From JAFMKE01 sp037624485 (GTDB lineage: Bacteria > Bacteroidota > Bacteroidia > Chitinophagales > UBA8649), in NCBI GenBank assembly GCA_037624485.1, contig JASJJC010000016.1, positions 186,001-250,000 of the forward strand: a stretch of DNA of 64,000 bases, written 5' to 3'. The notes under the pieces are model-generated. The model did not search any database and was not told where the DNA came from. It saw nothing but the letters and a program-made list of their open reading frames with translations. Of the stretch, positions 18,503-28,377 are shown one piece after another (within the stretch, counting starts at the first letter, position 1; the number at the start of each line of letters is the position of its first letter). The position numbers and the translations under genes are program-made.

Positions 18503-19534
18503 ATGATTAACAGAAGTATACTGATTCTTATTGGCTTGATATTAGGAATGAGCGCATGCAATAAAGATGAAAAAGAAGTATCCAATAATCCGAATACTTC
18601 ACAGACTTCAGATTGGATGCAAGATCTGATTGCACAATATCCAAATGAGTCAATTACCTTGAGGGACATTGCTATGCCAAGGGCACATGATGCAGGCCTT
18701 TATGAGTTGAATACTTGTACGGCAGGTAATGCATGCAATACCCAAACGCAAGATCAGCTGATGGGAACAATGCTTGAGATGGGGATTCGTGTTTTCGATG
18801 TAAGACCTAGTCTTATTCAAGGAGAATATTGGACGTATCATCGCAACTCATGTGGAGGTCTCGGTTGCGAAGGTGTAAGACTGCGAACTTTTTTGGAGGA
18901 AACTAGAATGTTTTTGGCTACACATAATGAGCTTGTGATTTTTGAACTGAATAACTTGTGTAATACCAATAGTCAAGACCTCGGTTTAATTGCCTTATTT
19001 CAAGAAGTACTTGGGTCGAGCCTTTATACCATATCCACTCCATTGGCTGCTTCTTTCATCAGTACCCCGCTTGATGAAATTATTCCACTTTACAATAATG
19101 AGGGGAGAGTTATACTTTTATTTGAAGACTTAGATATTACTAATGATATTACTGAAGAAGGTATGTTCGGTTATGATTTCATTCCTATTAGTGGGTCATA
19201 TTCAAATAGTCCTGATATAGACGTTGTCGTAGCTGATCAACTACAAAAAATACAAAACTTCAATCCAATGTCTAATCGACTTTTCAAGTTGAGTTATACG
19301 TTTACTCTAGATATTGGCAATCAGGTTGCGTGCCTATCCAACCCAGAATTCGCAAGCTCTATTAATGAAATTGCTCTTGATGGTCGAGCAAGAATGTCTT
19401 CGACAATCGATGCTTGGATTGCAAACGGTACAATCACCTCGGATAAGATTCCCAATATATTTTCGGTTGACTACTGCAATACCTCTGTGACCATGGAGTG
19501 CATTCGGCTTAGTGAGTTAAGCCTCAATGAATAA
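18503..19534 (+). CDS. Lipoprotein with PI-PLC X-like phosphodiesterase domain
   Basis: The 343-residue protein has a lipobox (GMSAC, Cys19) and a TIM-barrel PI-phospholipase C X-like domain. The two family histidines are visible as His62 (MPRAHDAG) and His113 (TYHRN), and the GIRVFDVRP strand between them matches the family. Bacterial members cleave phosphatidylinositol or related phosphodiesters without calcium. Here the protein would be surface- or periplasm-anchored. The residues between the histidines include several cysteines (NTCTAGNAC). It is followed after ~40 nt by the polysaccharide export genes, but a functional link is uncertain. Confidence 0.75.
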   Translation: MINRSILILIGLILGMSACNKDEKEVSNNPNTSQTSDWMQDLIAQYPNESITLRDIAMPRAHDAGLYELNTCTAGNACNTQTQDQLMGTMLEMGIRVFDVRPSLIQGEYWTYHRNSCGGLGCEGVRLRTFLEETRMFLATHNELVIFELNNLCNTNSQDLGLIALFQEVLGSSLYTISTPLAASFISTPLDEIIPLYNNEGRVILLFEDLDITNDITEEGMFGYDFIPISGSYSNSPDIDVVVADQLQKIQNFNPMSNRLFKLSYTFTLDIGNQVACLSNPEFASSINEIALDGRARMSSTIDAWIANGTITSDKIPNIFSVDYCNTSVTMECIRLSELSLNE

Positions 19535-19575
19535 TCGTCCTAGATACAGGGGAAGTATAACTTTATTTGGATATT

Positions 19576-21003
19576 ATGGCTAAAAAGCTTTTCAGGAATT
19601 TATTTTTACTAGTATTCGTAAATCTTCTGGTTAAGCCGCTTTGGATTTTTGGTATAGATTTACAAGTTCAAAATACGGTAGGAGCAGAGAATTATGGATT
19701 TTACTTTGTAGTGTTTAACTTTTCTTTTCTGTTTCACATCATCCTAGATCTAGGCCTTCACCAATTCAACAATAAAGAGGTAGCTAAAAATCCTAGTTTA
19801 TTGCCTTCTTTATTCGGAAAGCTATTTGCCTTAAAAGGTATGATGACTATTCTTTACTTTGCGTTTACTTTTTGTTTAGCGCTGGTATTAGGATATTCTT
19901 TTCTGCAGAAAAAAATGCTCTTTTTTCTTGCTATAAACCAGTTACTCTTATCTTTTATTCTGTTTAGTAGAAGTAATTTTACCGCCATGCAATGGTATAA
20001 ATGGGATGCTTTCTTTTCTGTTTTTGACAGGGTCCTGAGTATATTTTTCTGTGCATTATTATTGTATACTTCTTGGTTTGGTTTTTTTGAAATAATTGAC
20101 TTTATATATGCGCAAACCATTGCACTAACTTGCGGTGCGGTTCTGTCCTTGTCTGTGGTAGCTTGGAAAGGAGAAGTTCTTTTTCCACGCTTTGATAAGA
20201 AAGTGCTGATGCCTTTGTTAAAGCGCTCTTTACCCTATGCTGTAGTGGTATTACTCATGACAATTTACACACGAATTGATGCTATAATGTTGGAAAAACT
20301 TTTAGCGGATACAGGTAATATTCAAGCTGGCATATATGCAGCAGCGTATAGAATACTGGATGCAGTAAATATGATTCCATTTCTGTTAGCCTCTTTACTT
20401 ATTCCCTTTTTTACTCGTAAGTTATCTGCTAAGGAACCTTTTGGGGAGGTATTATGGACAGCATTTTCACTAATGATATTTTTAGCAGTTCCTCTGATGT
20501 TTGTGATATGGTTCTTTCATCCAGAAATAATACATTTGTTATACCAAGAAGGTGATTCGACATGGTATATGTCATTTCAACTTTTGCTCTATACCTTTCC
20601 TATGGTATTTATAAGTTATATTTTTGGTGGATTTCTTACCGCTGCTGGGCACCTAAAATGGATCAGTATTTTTGCTTTGTTTACGATTGTATTGAATGTG
20701 GCATTAAATTATTGGCTGATTCCCACTCACGGGGCAATTGGAGCTGCTCAAGCAACATTTTTCTCACAGACCCTGATGGCTATATGCCAGATGGCTTACG
20801 TATTGAAATACTGGAATACTGGATTTGAGTTGAAACTCTTATATCGCGGGGCTGCATATATAGTTGTTCTGGGACTTTCTCTATTCCTGATTAATGACAT
20901 GGAGATACTTTGGTTTTTCAAAATTACCATCTTTTTACTCTTAGCTGTAATTTTGTCCTTAATTTTACGTTTACTTAATATTCAAAAACTTAATGTCCTT
21001 TAG
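19576..21003 (+). CDS. Wzx-type polysaccharide flippase (MATE/MOP superfamily)
   Basis: The 475-residue product is strongly hydrophobic with about 12-14 membrane segments and matches the polysaccharide biosynthesis / oligosaccharide flippase family. The N-terminal region (VKPLWIFGIDLQVQNTVGAENYGFYF) is typical of Bacteroidota Wzx proteins. Its role is to flip undecaprenyl-linked repeat units across the inner membrane. The ATG at 19576 was preferred over a TTG nine bases upstream. It is 18 nt upstream of the chain-length gene and forms an operon with the next two genes. Confidence 0.85.
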   Translation: MAKKLFRNLFLLVFVNLLVKPLWIFGIDLQVQNTVGAENYGFYFVVFNFSFLFHIILDLGLHQFNNKEVAKNPSLLPSLFGKLFALKGMMTILYFAFTFCLALVLGYSFLQKKMLFFLAINQLLLSFILFSRSNFTAMQWYKWDAFFSVFDRVLSIFFCALLLYTSWFGFFEIIDFIYAQTIALTCGAVLSLSVVAWKGEVLFPRFDKKVLMPLLKRSLPYAVVVLLMTIYTRIDAIMLEKLLADTGNIQAGIYAAAYRILDAVNMIPFLLASLLIPFFTRKLSAKEPFGEVLWTAFSLMIFLAVPLMFVIWFFHPEIIHLLYQEGDSTWYMSFQLLLYTFPMVFISYIFGGFLTAAGHLKWISIFALFTIVLNVALNYWLIPTHGAIGAAQATFFSQTLMAICQMAYVLKYWNTGFELKLLYRGAAYIVVLGLSLFLINDMEILWFFKITIFLLLAVILSLILRLLNIQKLNVL

Positions 21004-21021
21004 ACCTAAATCCATTTTTAT

Positions 21022-21906
21022 ATGAATGCTGAATTTAATTTGATAAGTGTAATAAAAACATTGCTGAAGTGGAAGTGGCACATTACTGTGCTGACACTTT
21101 TAGCAGGTATTGGATCGATAATTACGAGCGTATTTATCATGAAACCTTACTATCAAAGTTTTGCTATTGTATATCCGGTCAACCAAAGCATGGGAGATAG
21201 AGGGGCATTGTTTGGAAGTGAGTCAGTTGATGCGGAGGATTATTATTATGGTTCAAAACATGATGCAAATAGAATTATTACCGTAGCTACTTCATCGACT
21301 TTGGTTCAATACGTAATCAATAAATATGATATTGTTAGCCATTATGATTATAAAGGCAAAAAGTATGAAGCAAGTAATACGACAGAAGAGTTTATGGAAA
21401 ACTATCAAGTCTACAAAACCGATAAAGATGCGATTCGAATAAATTTAATCGATACAGATCCAAATTTGGCCGCTGAAATAGTAAATGATGTGGTAGCAAC
21501 TATCGCAAATGAAACTACTCGTCCTATAGAAGTGAATAAGAGACAACTTGCTGAATTGTTTGATAATCAAGCTAATCAAAAGAAAATAGCTCTTGATTCT
21601 TTGTTTCAAGTATTGTTGAGTGTTAAACCTAAAGATGAGTTATACGGTCTATACAAGTTGCAGTATGACAATGCAATGGAGGATTTTAATGCGATGAGCA
21701 CATTGGCTGAGCAGTATGAGTTAGCAAGCAATCAAAAAATGGCAGGTATAGAAATAATTGAAAATGCTTATCCAGCAGAGCGCAAGTTAAAACCGGTTCG
21801 ATCAAAAATCTGCCTTGCTACGACTATTCTAGGTTTTATTTTAGCTTGTCTAGGGGCTTTAGGGATTGAGCAGATAAATTATATCAAAGAGGAACTAGAC
21901 AAATAA
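21022..21906 (+). CDS. Wzz-like polysaccharide chain-length determinant
   Basis: The 294 residues show the Wzz topology: a membrane segment near residues 18-40, a long periplasmic part with a helical stretch, and a second membrane segment near 265-285 preceded by a proline-containing AYPAERKLKPVRSK motif. The tyrosine-kinase domain of Wzc is absent, so this is the short form. It should regulate the length of the polymer made by the neighbouring Wzy/WaaL-type protein. It lies between the flippase and that gene with gaps of 18 and 4 nt. Confidence 0.82.
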   Translation: MNAEFNLISVIKTLLKWKWHITVLTLLAGIGSIITSVFIMKPYYQSFAIVYPVNQSMGDRGALFGSESVDAEDYYYGSKHDANRIITVATSSTLVQYVINKYDIVSHYDYKGKKYEASNTTEEFMENYQVYKTDKDAIRINLIDTDPNLAAEIVNDVVATIANETTRPIEVNKRQLAELFDNQANQKKIALDSLFQVLLSVKPKDELYGLYKLQYDNAMEDFNAMSTLAEQYELASNQKMAGIEIIENAYPAERKLKPVRSKICLATTILGFILACLGALGIEQINYIKEELDK

Positions 21907-21910
21907 TAGT

Positions 21911-23362
21911 TTGAAACCATTTACGTCCATTAGATTGCAAGATTATATTCTTTATTATACCTACGGAATAGTAAGTGTGCTTAGTCTTTTAATGGCGTTT
22001 TATTTTGAGGAAAAAGTCCTTTTAGCTCTTCCTTTACTCATTCCTATTGGTATATGGGCTGTACTAAATTTCAAGAGATTGTACTTTTTTTTGTTAGCTC
22101 TTATTCCATTATCCATAGAATTTGATGTCACTGAAAGCCTAGCCACTGACTTACCTACAGAACCTTTAATGGCAGGATTTTTATTAATTGCACTTTTCTA
22201 TTTGATTCGAAATGCACGAAAAGTAGATTTTTCCTTTTTTTGTAATCCGCTTATGCTGTTGCTTATTTTGCATCTTGTTTGGTTGCTGATAGCTAGTATT
22301 TTTTCAACAGTTCCCTTATTTTCCCTTAAATTCATGTTGGCTAAATGCTGGTATGTCACGACCTTCCTGCTAGTAACGGCGTTAGTGATTCAGGGAATAG
22401 ATGATGTGAAAAAAGCCTTTTGGTTCATTTTTATTCCATTGAGTGCCACAGTTGTTCTTGCTTTAGTGCGCCACGCATTAGTTGGCTTTGACTTTACTTC
22501 AATCAATTCCGTTTTAAGACCTTTTTATCGAAATCATGTGAATTATGCAGCGATTCTAGCGGTTTTTTTGCCTTTTGTGGTGTATGCCAGAACATGGTAT
22601 CCAAAGTATAGTACGAAGTATAATTTACTAGTATTCAGTGTATTGATTTACTTGGCAGCCATTTATTTTTCTTATACAAGGGCCTGTTACTTGGCTGTAA
22701 TAGCTATGCTAGGTGCTTTTGTCATTTTTCGTTTTAGGAGCACAAAGCTGGCTATTGTTGTTGCTTTAATAGCAATAGTGTTTATAGGTAAGTATATCAC
22801 TGATCAAAATCATTATCTCGCATACACTCCATCTACGAACACAGTTTCTCAGTATGAGTTTGGTGATTTAATAGATGCAACATTTAAGGCAGAAGATGTA
22901 AGTAGTATGGAGCGGATATATCGTTGGATTGCTGCGGTTCATATGATAGGAGATCGCCCCATTGTTGGTTTTGGACCCAATGGTTTTGTAGAAAATTATA
23001 AGAACTATACAGTTTTTGTTTTTGAAACTTGGATTAGCGACAATCAAGAAAGGAGTGGTGTACATAATTACTTTCTTATGACGGCCGTCGAGCAGGGTTT
23101 GATTGGCTTAGGAATCTTTGTATCTCTAATTCTTGCATTTTTTGTTTGGGGAGAGAAAATCTTGCACCAACAAGTTGGTAATCATAAACCCTTAGCTCAA
23201 GCTGTTCTGCTTTCGATGATAGCATTAGTGGTCAATTTACTTTTTAGCGATATGATTGAAGTAGACAAAACAGGCTCATTTTTCTTCTTTAACATGGCTT
23301 TGATAGTCTTATTGAGCAGAAACTTTAAAGGGCTTATTCCTGCAGTGAATCAAAGCGTTTAA
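21911..23362 (+). CDS. O-antigen ligase/polymerase (Wzy/WaaL-type) membrane protein
   Basis: The 483-residue protein has 10-12 membrane segments and a large periplasmic loop with RIYRWIAA and GFGPNGF, followed by GVHNYFLMTAVEQGLIGL, which is the Wzy_C/O-antigen ligase pattern. It either polymerises repeat units or ligates them to an acceptor; sequence alone does not separate these. The start is a TTG four bases after the upstream stop, and the next in-frame ATG would delete the first membrane segment. No adjacent glycosyltransferase genes are present, which is unusual for a complete polysaccharide locus. Confidence 0.82.
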   Translation: MKPFTSIRLQDYILYYTYGIVSVLSLLMAFYFEEKVLLALPLLIPIGIWAVLNFKRLYFFLLALIPLSIEFDVTESLATDLPTEPLMAGFLLIALFYLIRNARKVDFSFFCNPLMLLLILHLVWLLIASIFSTVPLFSLKFMLAKCWYVTTFLLVTALVIQGIDDVKKAFWFIFIPLSATVVLALVRHALVGFDFTSINSVLRPFYRNHVNYAAILAVFLPFVVYARTWYPKYSTKYNLLVFSVLIYLAAIYFSYTRACYLAVIAMLGAFVIFRFRSTKLAIVVALIAIVFIGKYITDQNHYLAYTPSTNTVSQYEFGDLIDATFKAEDVSSMERIYRWIAAVHMIGDRPIVGFGPNGFVENYKNYTVFVFETWISDNQERSGVHNYFLMTAVEQGLIGLGIFVSLILAFFVWGEKILHQQVGNHKPLAQAVLLSMIALVVNLLFSDMIEVDKTGSFFFFNMALIVLLSRNFKGLIPAVNQSV

Positions 23363-23472
23363 AAGAGCGCATAAAATTCTTTCTCCTATATGACCTGACT
23401 GGCATAGCGAAGAGATAAACTTAAGATAATCGCAGCAATAAAAGTGAACTTAAACTTTTATATAACTCTAAT

Positions 23473-25257
23473 TTAAAAAGGGTAGCCGTCCTTAGCGCAT
23501 GCGTATTCCGCTATCTCACGCCTCAATGCTTTTGCATTAATGTTGTATCGTTTAGTCAATAGTCCTAATAGATATCTCATCATTTTTTTATTCATACCAT
23601 CAGCGTAGGCATCAATAATTTCGTTTCCTGCTTTTCGCACAGTATCCAGTGCTTCATATAGATATACTTTAACTATATTTTCCATAATCTTTATGGATTC
23701 TGGATCAGATAGGTTTTTAGTTTTTAGTTTTTCAACCCTTAAGTAAGCCGCTTCTGCAAGGAATCCTTCTGCCAAAATATCGGCTAAATTCATTACTATT
23801 TCTTGCTCGTCCACAAGTTTTTTCCCAAGTTTTTTACCTGCAGCTCCAGATATTAACAAGAAACATGCTTTGATGTTTTCAATAATACGTGCTTCGTCGT
23901 TAGAAGAAAATGGTAAGGCTTGTTTGAAGAATAGTCCCGGCAACTTTTTACCTGCTTTTGTAAGATTAATCTCTTTACTCTTTAGGTGTCTTTTGGTTAA
24001 TTCAGCAACGGATAACATTCGATTAATCTCATTAGTCCCCTCATAAATACGGGTAATTCGAGCATCTCGATAACCCATTTCAATACCGGTTTCCATGCTA
24101 TAACCCATTCCTCCATGAATTTGCAAGGTTTCATCCAATACGAAATCGGCATTTTCCGACCCTTTGACTTTAAGAATAGCACATTCCACGGCAAACTCCC
24201 GTAGGGCTTTAATTTTTGCTTTACCGTCTTCCAAACCTGCAGCTTTGAATTCGGTAGTTTTAATATCAATGTTTCGACCTACCTGGTATATTGCAGAATC
24301 AGCAGCAAAGGTATGCACGACCATCTTGCCAATTTTATTTTTTATTGCTCCAAACTCAGCGATAGAGGTGTTAAATTGCTTACGTTCTTTAGCATAAGCG
24401 ACAGACTTATCGATCGAGAATTTACAACCCCCGGTTGTGCCTGCAGCCAACTTAATTCTTCCTGAATTAAGTATGTTGAGTGCAATTTTGAATCCTTCTT
24501 CTCTTTTTGCTAATAGGTTTTCTACGGGAACGGGACAGTCATTAAAGAAAACCTGAACTGTAGATGAACCTTTAATTCCCATTTTTTTCTCCTCAGCACC
24601 TAATGTGATACCTCCAAAATCCTTTTCAACAATAAATGCAGATAGTTTTTTGTCTTCATCAATTTTAGCAAATACGATAAACAAGTCAGCAAAACCACCA
24701 TTGGTAATCCACATTTTTTGGCCATTCAGGATGTAATGGGTTTCTGCTTCATTTAAAACAGCTCTAGTTTTTCCAGAATTGGCATCACTTCCTGCATTGG
24801 GCTCCGTAAGGCAATATGAGGCTTTAAGCTTGGCACTGGCCACACCAGGTAGATATTTGTCTTTTTGTGCTTCATTACCATAGTATACAATTGGCAATGA
24901 ACCAATAGAAGTTTGACAGCCTATGGTCGTCGCAAATGAAAATCCTTGAGCTCCAGCTTCTGCAAAAATTAACCCTGTATTGAAGTCTAGATCAATTCCG
25001 CCATGCTTTTCAGCTATTGCAACACCACACAGGCCCAAATCTGCTGATTTTTCTAGTAGCTTTGCGACTTCAGCACGATCCTCATCATTGGTGGCATATA
25101 GCTCTCTTCCTCTTTTTAACATAGGTTCCTGAATCTCTGTCACACAGAAATCAACAACCATTTGCTTAATCATTTTTTGCTCTTCTGTAAACTCCTCAGG
25201 AACAAATATTTCATTTGGATTTCCTGCTTTTTCAATAAATGAACAACCTTTTACCAT
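23473..25257 (-). CDS. Acyl-CoA dehydrogenase
   Basis: This FAD flavoprotein introduces the alpha,beta double bond in acyl-CoA during beta-oxidation. At 594 residues it is longer than the classical ~380-residue enzyme, having a C-terminal extension of ~190 residues seen in long-chain and many Bacteroidota homologues. Motifs include CLTEPNAGSDA (FAD binding), WITNGG, and RIYEGTNEINR with the catalytic glutamate. No other beta-oxidation gene is adjacent. The chain-length preference is undetermined. Confidence 0.93.
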   Translation of the reverse strand: MVKGCSFIEKAGNPNEIFVPEEFTEEQKMIKQMVVDFCVTEIQEPMLKRGRELYATNDEDRAEVAKLLEKSADLGLCGVAIAEKHGGIDLDFNTGLIFAEAGAQGFSFATTIGCQTSIGSLPIVYYGNEAQKDKYLPGVASAKLKASYCLTEPNAGSDANSGKTRAVLNEAETHYILNGQKMWITNGGFADLFIVFAKIDEDKKLSAFIVEKDFGGITLGAEEKKMGIKGSSTVQVFFNDCPVPVENLLAKREEGFKIALNILNSGRIKLAAGTTGGCKFSIDKSVAYAKERKQFNTSIAEFGAIKNKIGKMVVHTFAADSAIYQVGRNIDIKTTEFKAAGLEDGKAKIKALREFAVECAILKVKGSENADFVLDETLQIHGGMGYSMETGIEMGYRDARITRIYEGTNEINRMLSVAELTKRHLKSKEINLTKAGKKLPGLFFKQALPFSSNDEARIIENIKACFLLISGAAGKKLGKKLVDEQEIVMNLADILAEGFLAEAAYLRVEKLKTKNLSDPESIKIMENIVKVYLYEALDTVRKAGNEIIDAYADGMNKKMMRYLLGLLTKRYNINAKALRREIAEYACAKDGYPF

Positions 25258-25275
25258 TTTGTTATATTTTGCCTT

Positions 25276-25284
25276 TCAAAGATA
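25276..25284 (-). promoter_or_regulatory. -7 promoter box (TATCTTTGA) of the acyl-CoA dehydrogenase
   Basis: TAnnTTTG on the minus strand, 18 bases before the ATG, predicting a leader of about 15 nt. Confidence 0.5.
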
Positions 25285-25417
25285 AGTAAAAAAATGCAAT
25301 GCACGCATTGCTTTTTTTGTTTTTCATGATTAACTTATATAGCTTGATTAATTTACATAGTGGTTTCTAAGTATTATTGAGTAATTGGCTTCAAAACATA
25401 CTATAACTTTTCATGGC

Positions 25418-25447
25418 TTGCAATCGAGCAAACTTTCTTACTTTTGT
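25418..25447 (+). promoter_or_regulatory. Promoter of the TonB-dependent receptor (TTG-N18-TACTTTTGT)
   Basis: A TTG at 25418-25420 is followed after 18 bases by TACTTTTGT at 25439-25447, the best two-part Bacteroidota promoter in this intergenic region. The predicted leader is about 67 nt, longer than most others here, leaving room for regulation. Confidence 0.55.
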
Positions 25448-25517
25448 CTGACGAATTTTAATGGAGACCTAGTTAGTTCTCCAGTTCTAGTCTAAATAAT
25501 AAACATTAATAAACAGA

Positions 25518-27926
25518 GTGATTCGATTTCTTTTTCTACTTAGTATTTATATTCCTAGCTTGGTTCAAGCACAAACCTTAACAATTGAGAATGAGGAGAC
25601 GAACGAGCCCATAGAAATGGCTACGATTTCAAGTAATAATCCTTCTTTATTTGCAATCACTAATGGCAAAGGAGAGGCTGATATCAGCGACTTTTTGGAT
25701 GTAGGAACTATAGAAATTAGAAGTGTAGGCTTTGGAAATTTGAGTATATCCTTCAAAGAAATTCAAAACCGTTATTTTGAGATTAAGCTTCAGCCAAGTA
25801 GTTTTTCTTTAGATGATGTCGTGGTAAGTGCTACTAAATGGAGGCAAAGCAATAAGGAGATTCCAGGTAAAATCTCTAGTATATCTTCCAAGGATGTAGT
25901 CTTGTCAAATCCACAAACTACGGCTGATTTGTTAGCGAGTTCAGGTGAGGTTTTCATGCAAAAAAGTCAGCAAGGTGGAGGGAGTCCGATGATCCGAGGT
26001 TTTTCTACTAATCGTTTATTATACACGGTTGATGGGGTGCGAATGAACACAGCAATCTTTAGAAGTGGTAATATTCAAAATGTAATTTCATTAGATGCCT
26101 TTGCTATTGAAAACACTGAAATCATGTTTGGTCCGGGTTCGGTAATTTATGGAAGCGATGCTATTGGTGGTGTAATGAGTTTCACTACCTTGACTCCTCA
26201 GTTTTCATCTACTGATAAGCTGTATGCCAAGGGAAATACATTAACTCGATTTGCCTCAGCTAACAATGAACTAAGTACGCATGTTGACGTCAACTTAGGA
26301 TGGAAGAAGTTTGCCATGATAACAAGTTTTACTTATTCGAATTTTGGTGATTTGAAGATGGGAAGTCATGGTCCTGATGAATATTTACGTCCATTTTATG
26401 TTCAAAGACAAGATAGTGTGGATGCGCTTATCAAAAATGATGATCCGTTAAAGCAAATACCAACTGCCTACTCGCAGATGAATGTGATGCAAAAGCTTGC
26501 ATTTAAGCCCAATAGAAACTGGGATTTCACCTATGCTTTTCATTATTCTGAAACTTCAAGCTATGGCCGTTATGATCGACATATTCAATATCGGAATGAC
26601 TTGCCCAGAAGCGCGGAATGGAACTATGGTCCGCAAAAATGGCTGATGAATCAGTTAACAATTGCTTATAAGAGAACCAATATAGCTTTTGATGAAATGA
26701 ATATTCGTTTGGCGCATCAGTATTTTAACGAAAGTAGAATTGATCGTGATTTTAATGAGCGGATTCGTTCTACCAAAGAAGAAAAAGTTTTCGCCTACTC
26801 TGCAAACTTTGATTTTGTAAAAAACTTTCTTGGTAAGCACAAAGTCTATTATGGAGCAGAATTCGTGAATAATGTGGTGAGTTCTGAAGGAGAAGCGAGG
26901 AATATCTATTCAGGCGCTACTTTTAATGCTGCCTCTAGATATCCAAATGCTGCTTGGGCAACTGCGGGTGTTTATACAAGCTATCAATTTAAGGCAAGTG
27001 ATAATTTTAATATTCAAGCAGGTCTGCGATATGCTCATTTCTTAATAGAGGCTGACTTTAGAAATAACTTGGCTTATTATCCTTTGCCTCAATCTGAAGC
27101 TAATCTAAGTAAAGGTTCCGTAACAGGTAGTTTGGGAGCTATTTATACACCAAGTTCAAACACGACTGTTCGAGCTAATTTCTCGACTGGTTTTCGAGCG
27201 CCTAATATCGATGATATCGGCAAGATATTTGATTCAGAGCCAGGATCTGTAGTTATCCCTAACACCAATTTAGAAGCAGAGTATGTATACAACGGAGAAA
27301 TTGGATTTGCGCAAATAGTAAAAAAGAATTGGAAGATTGATGCAAGTGCTTATTACACTTTTTTGCAGAATGCCATGGTTAGAAGAGACTTCACTTTTAA
27401 TGGACAAGATAGTATTGTTTATCAGGGTGAATTGAGTCAAGTACAAGCCATTCAAAATGCAGCGAATGCCTATGTTTATGGAGCGCAAGTGGGTTTGGAA
27501 GCTAAGCTTCCTCATGGCTTTGGTTTAAATGCGGTCTACAATTATCAGAAAGGGAGGGAGGAGTTGGCTGATGGCACACAGAGTGCCTCAAGACACGCGG
27601 CACCAATGTTTGGGGCAGCACATGTGACTTTTAAATATAAGGGTTTGTTTATGGACTTGTATACTTTATTTAGTGGAGGGGTGAGTTTTGAAAATTTACC
27701 TGAAGAGGAAAAGGGCAAAGGATATCTTTATGCTATTGATGAGGACGGTAATCCATTCTCTCCAGCTTGGGCTACGCTTAATTTAAAGACATCTTATCGT
27801 TTAAATAAAAACTTTAGTATTAGCGCAGGCATGGAAAACATTCTAGATTTAAGGTATAAATCATACAGCAGTGGCATTGCCGCTGCTGGTAGAAATTTTA
27901 TTCTTTCAGGGAAGGTAAGTTTTTAG
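25518..27926 (+). CDS. TonB-dependent outer-membrane receptor
   Basis: The 802 residues begin (GTG start) with a signal peptide ending VQAQ, then a carboxypeptidase-like regulatory domain (LTIENEETNEPIEMATI), then the plug domain (about 110-230; SPMIRGFSTNRLLYTVDGVRMN and YGSDAIGGVMSF). The 22-strand barrel follows, with FSTGFRAPNIDDIGKIF and a C-terminal strand ending in Phe (ILSGKVSF). It imports a ligand across the outer membrane using TonB energy. The RAPN and NLEAE pattern resembles heme/hemoglobin or siderophore receptors, but no partner gene (ABC transporter, SusD, hmu) is nearby, so the ligand is unknown. Confidence 0.92.
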   Translation: MIRFLFLLSIYIPSLVQAQTLTIENEETNEPIEMATISSNNPSLFAITNGKGEADISDFLDVGTIEIRSVGFGNLSISFKEIQNRYFEIKLQPSSFSLDDVVVSATKWRQSNKEIPGKISSISSKDVVLSNPQTTADLLASSGEVFMQKSQQGGGSPMIRGFSTNRLLYTVDGVRMNTAIFRSGNIQNVISLDAFAIENTEIMFGPGSVIYGSDAIGGVMSFTTLTPQFSSTDKLYAKGNTLTRFASANNELSTHVDVNLGWKKFAMITSFTYSNFGDLKMGSHGPDEYLRPFYVQRQDSVDALIKNDDPLKQIPTAYSQMNVMQKLAFKPNRNWDFTYAFHYSETSSYGRYDRHIQYRNDLPRSAEWNYGPQKWLMNQLTIAYKRTNIAFDEMNIRLAHQYFNESRIDRDFNERIRSTKEEKVFAYSANFDFVKNFLGKHKVYYGAEFVNNVVSSEGEARNIYSGATFNAASRYPNAAWATAGVYTSYQFKASDNFNIQAGLRYAHFLIEADFRNNLAYYPLPQSEANLSKGSVTGSLGAIYTPSSNTTVRANFSTGFRAPNIDDIGKIFDSEPGSVVIPNTNLEAEYVYNGEIGFAQIVKKNWKIDASAYYTFLQNAMVRRDFTFNGQDSIVYQGELSQVQAIQNAANAYVYGAQVGLEAKLPHGFGLNAVYNYQKGREELADGTQSASRHAAPMFGAAHVTFKYKGLFMDLYTLFSGGVSFENLPEEEKGKGYLYAIDEDGNPFSPAWATLNLKTSYRLNKNFSISAGMENILDLRYKSYSSGIAAAGRNFILSGKVSF

Positions 27927-27946
27927 AAAATGCTTATTCATAATTT

Positions 27947-28252
27947 TTACGAGCGACTAATTCGAGATTCCAAAGCTGTTTTGAGTTTACCTAATCCCAT
28001 CGTGATTGATTTTTCTACCGTATCTGCATGGCAACTTACAACAATCGGCTGCATGTTTTTTGGTCTTGCTTCCATCACACACTTCTTATCTTCCGGTCCT
28101 TCTTTTGCAGCATTTTCATCAGAAAGATGAATTTCTATGCGCGTCAGATGATCAGCAAAGCGCGACATTTTATCTTTGACCAAACCATTAATGTAGAGTT
28201 CTAATCTTTCGTGCCCTTCGATATTTTTATCTGTGTTCAATTGAATATTCAT
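27947..28252 (-). CDS. hpf: HPF/RaiA family ribosome hibernation factor (short form)
   Basis: The 101-residue protein matches the sigma-54 modulation/S30AE family, which binds the small ribosomal subunit and inactivates or dimerises ribosomes in stationary phase. The pattern MNIQLNTDKNI ... LELYINGLVKDKM ... IEIHLSDENA ... VMEARPKNMQPI ... KLKTALESRI follows the beta-alpha-beta-beta-beta-alpha fold. The long-form C-terminal dimerisation domain is absent. An open frame on the opposite strand covers the same DNA and is a shadow. It converges on the TonB receptor gene. Confidence 0.88.
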   Translation of the reverse strand: MNIQLNTDKNIEGHERLELYINGLVKDKMSRFADHLTRIEIHLSDENAAKEGPEDKKCVMEARPKNMQPIVVSCHADTVEKSITMGLGKLKTALESRISRS

Positions 28253-28377
28253 CGTGAAATTTGTTTGCGTTTTTAGCCTAAGTTAAATCTCTGTATGGAG
28301 ATTGCGACATATTCTAAAGATACAAGAATCTATGGATAATTGGAGGAGTCTTTTACTTTTCCGCGTATATTTATCTG

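Noticed and set aside
27930..28130. Plus-strand open frame opposite the ribosome hibernation gene
   Set aside because: The minus-strand frame matches HPF over its whole length; the plus frame is its shadow.
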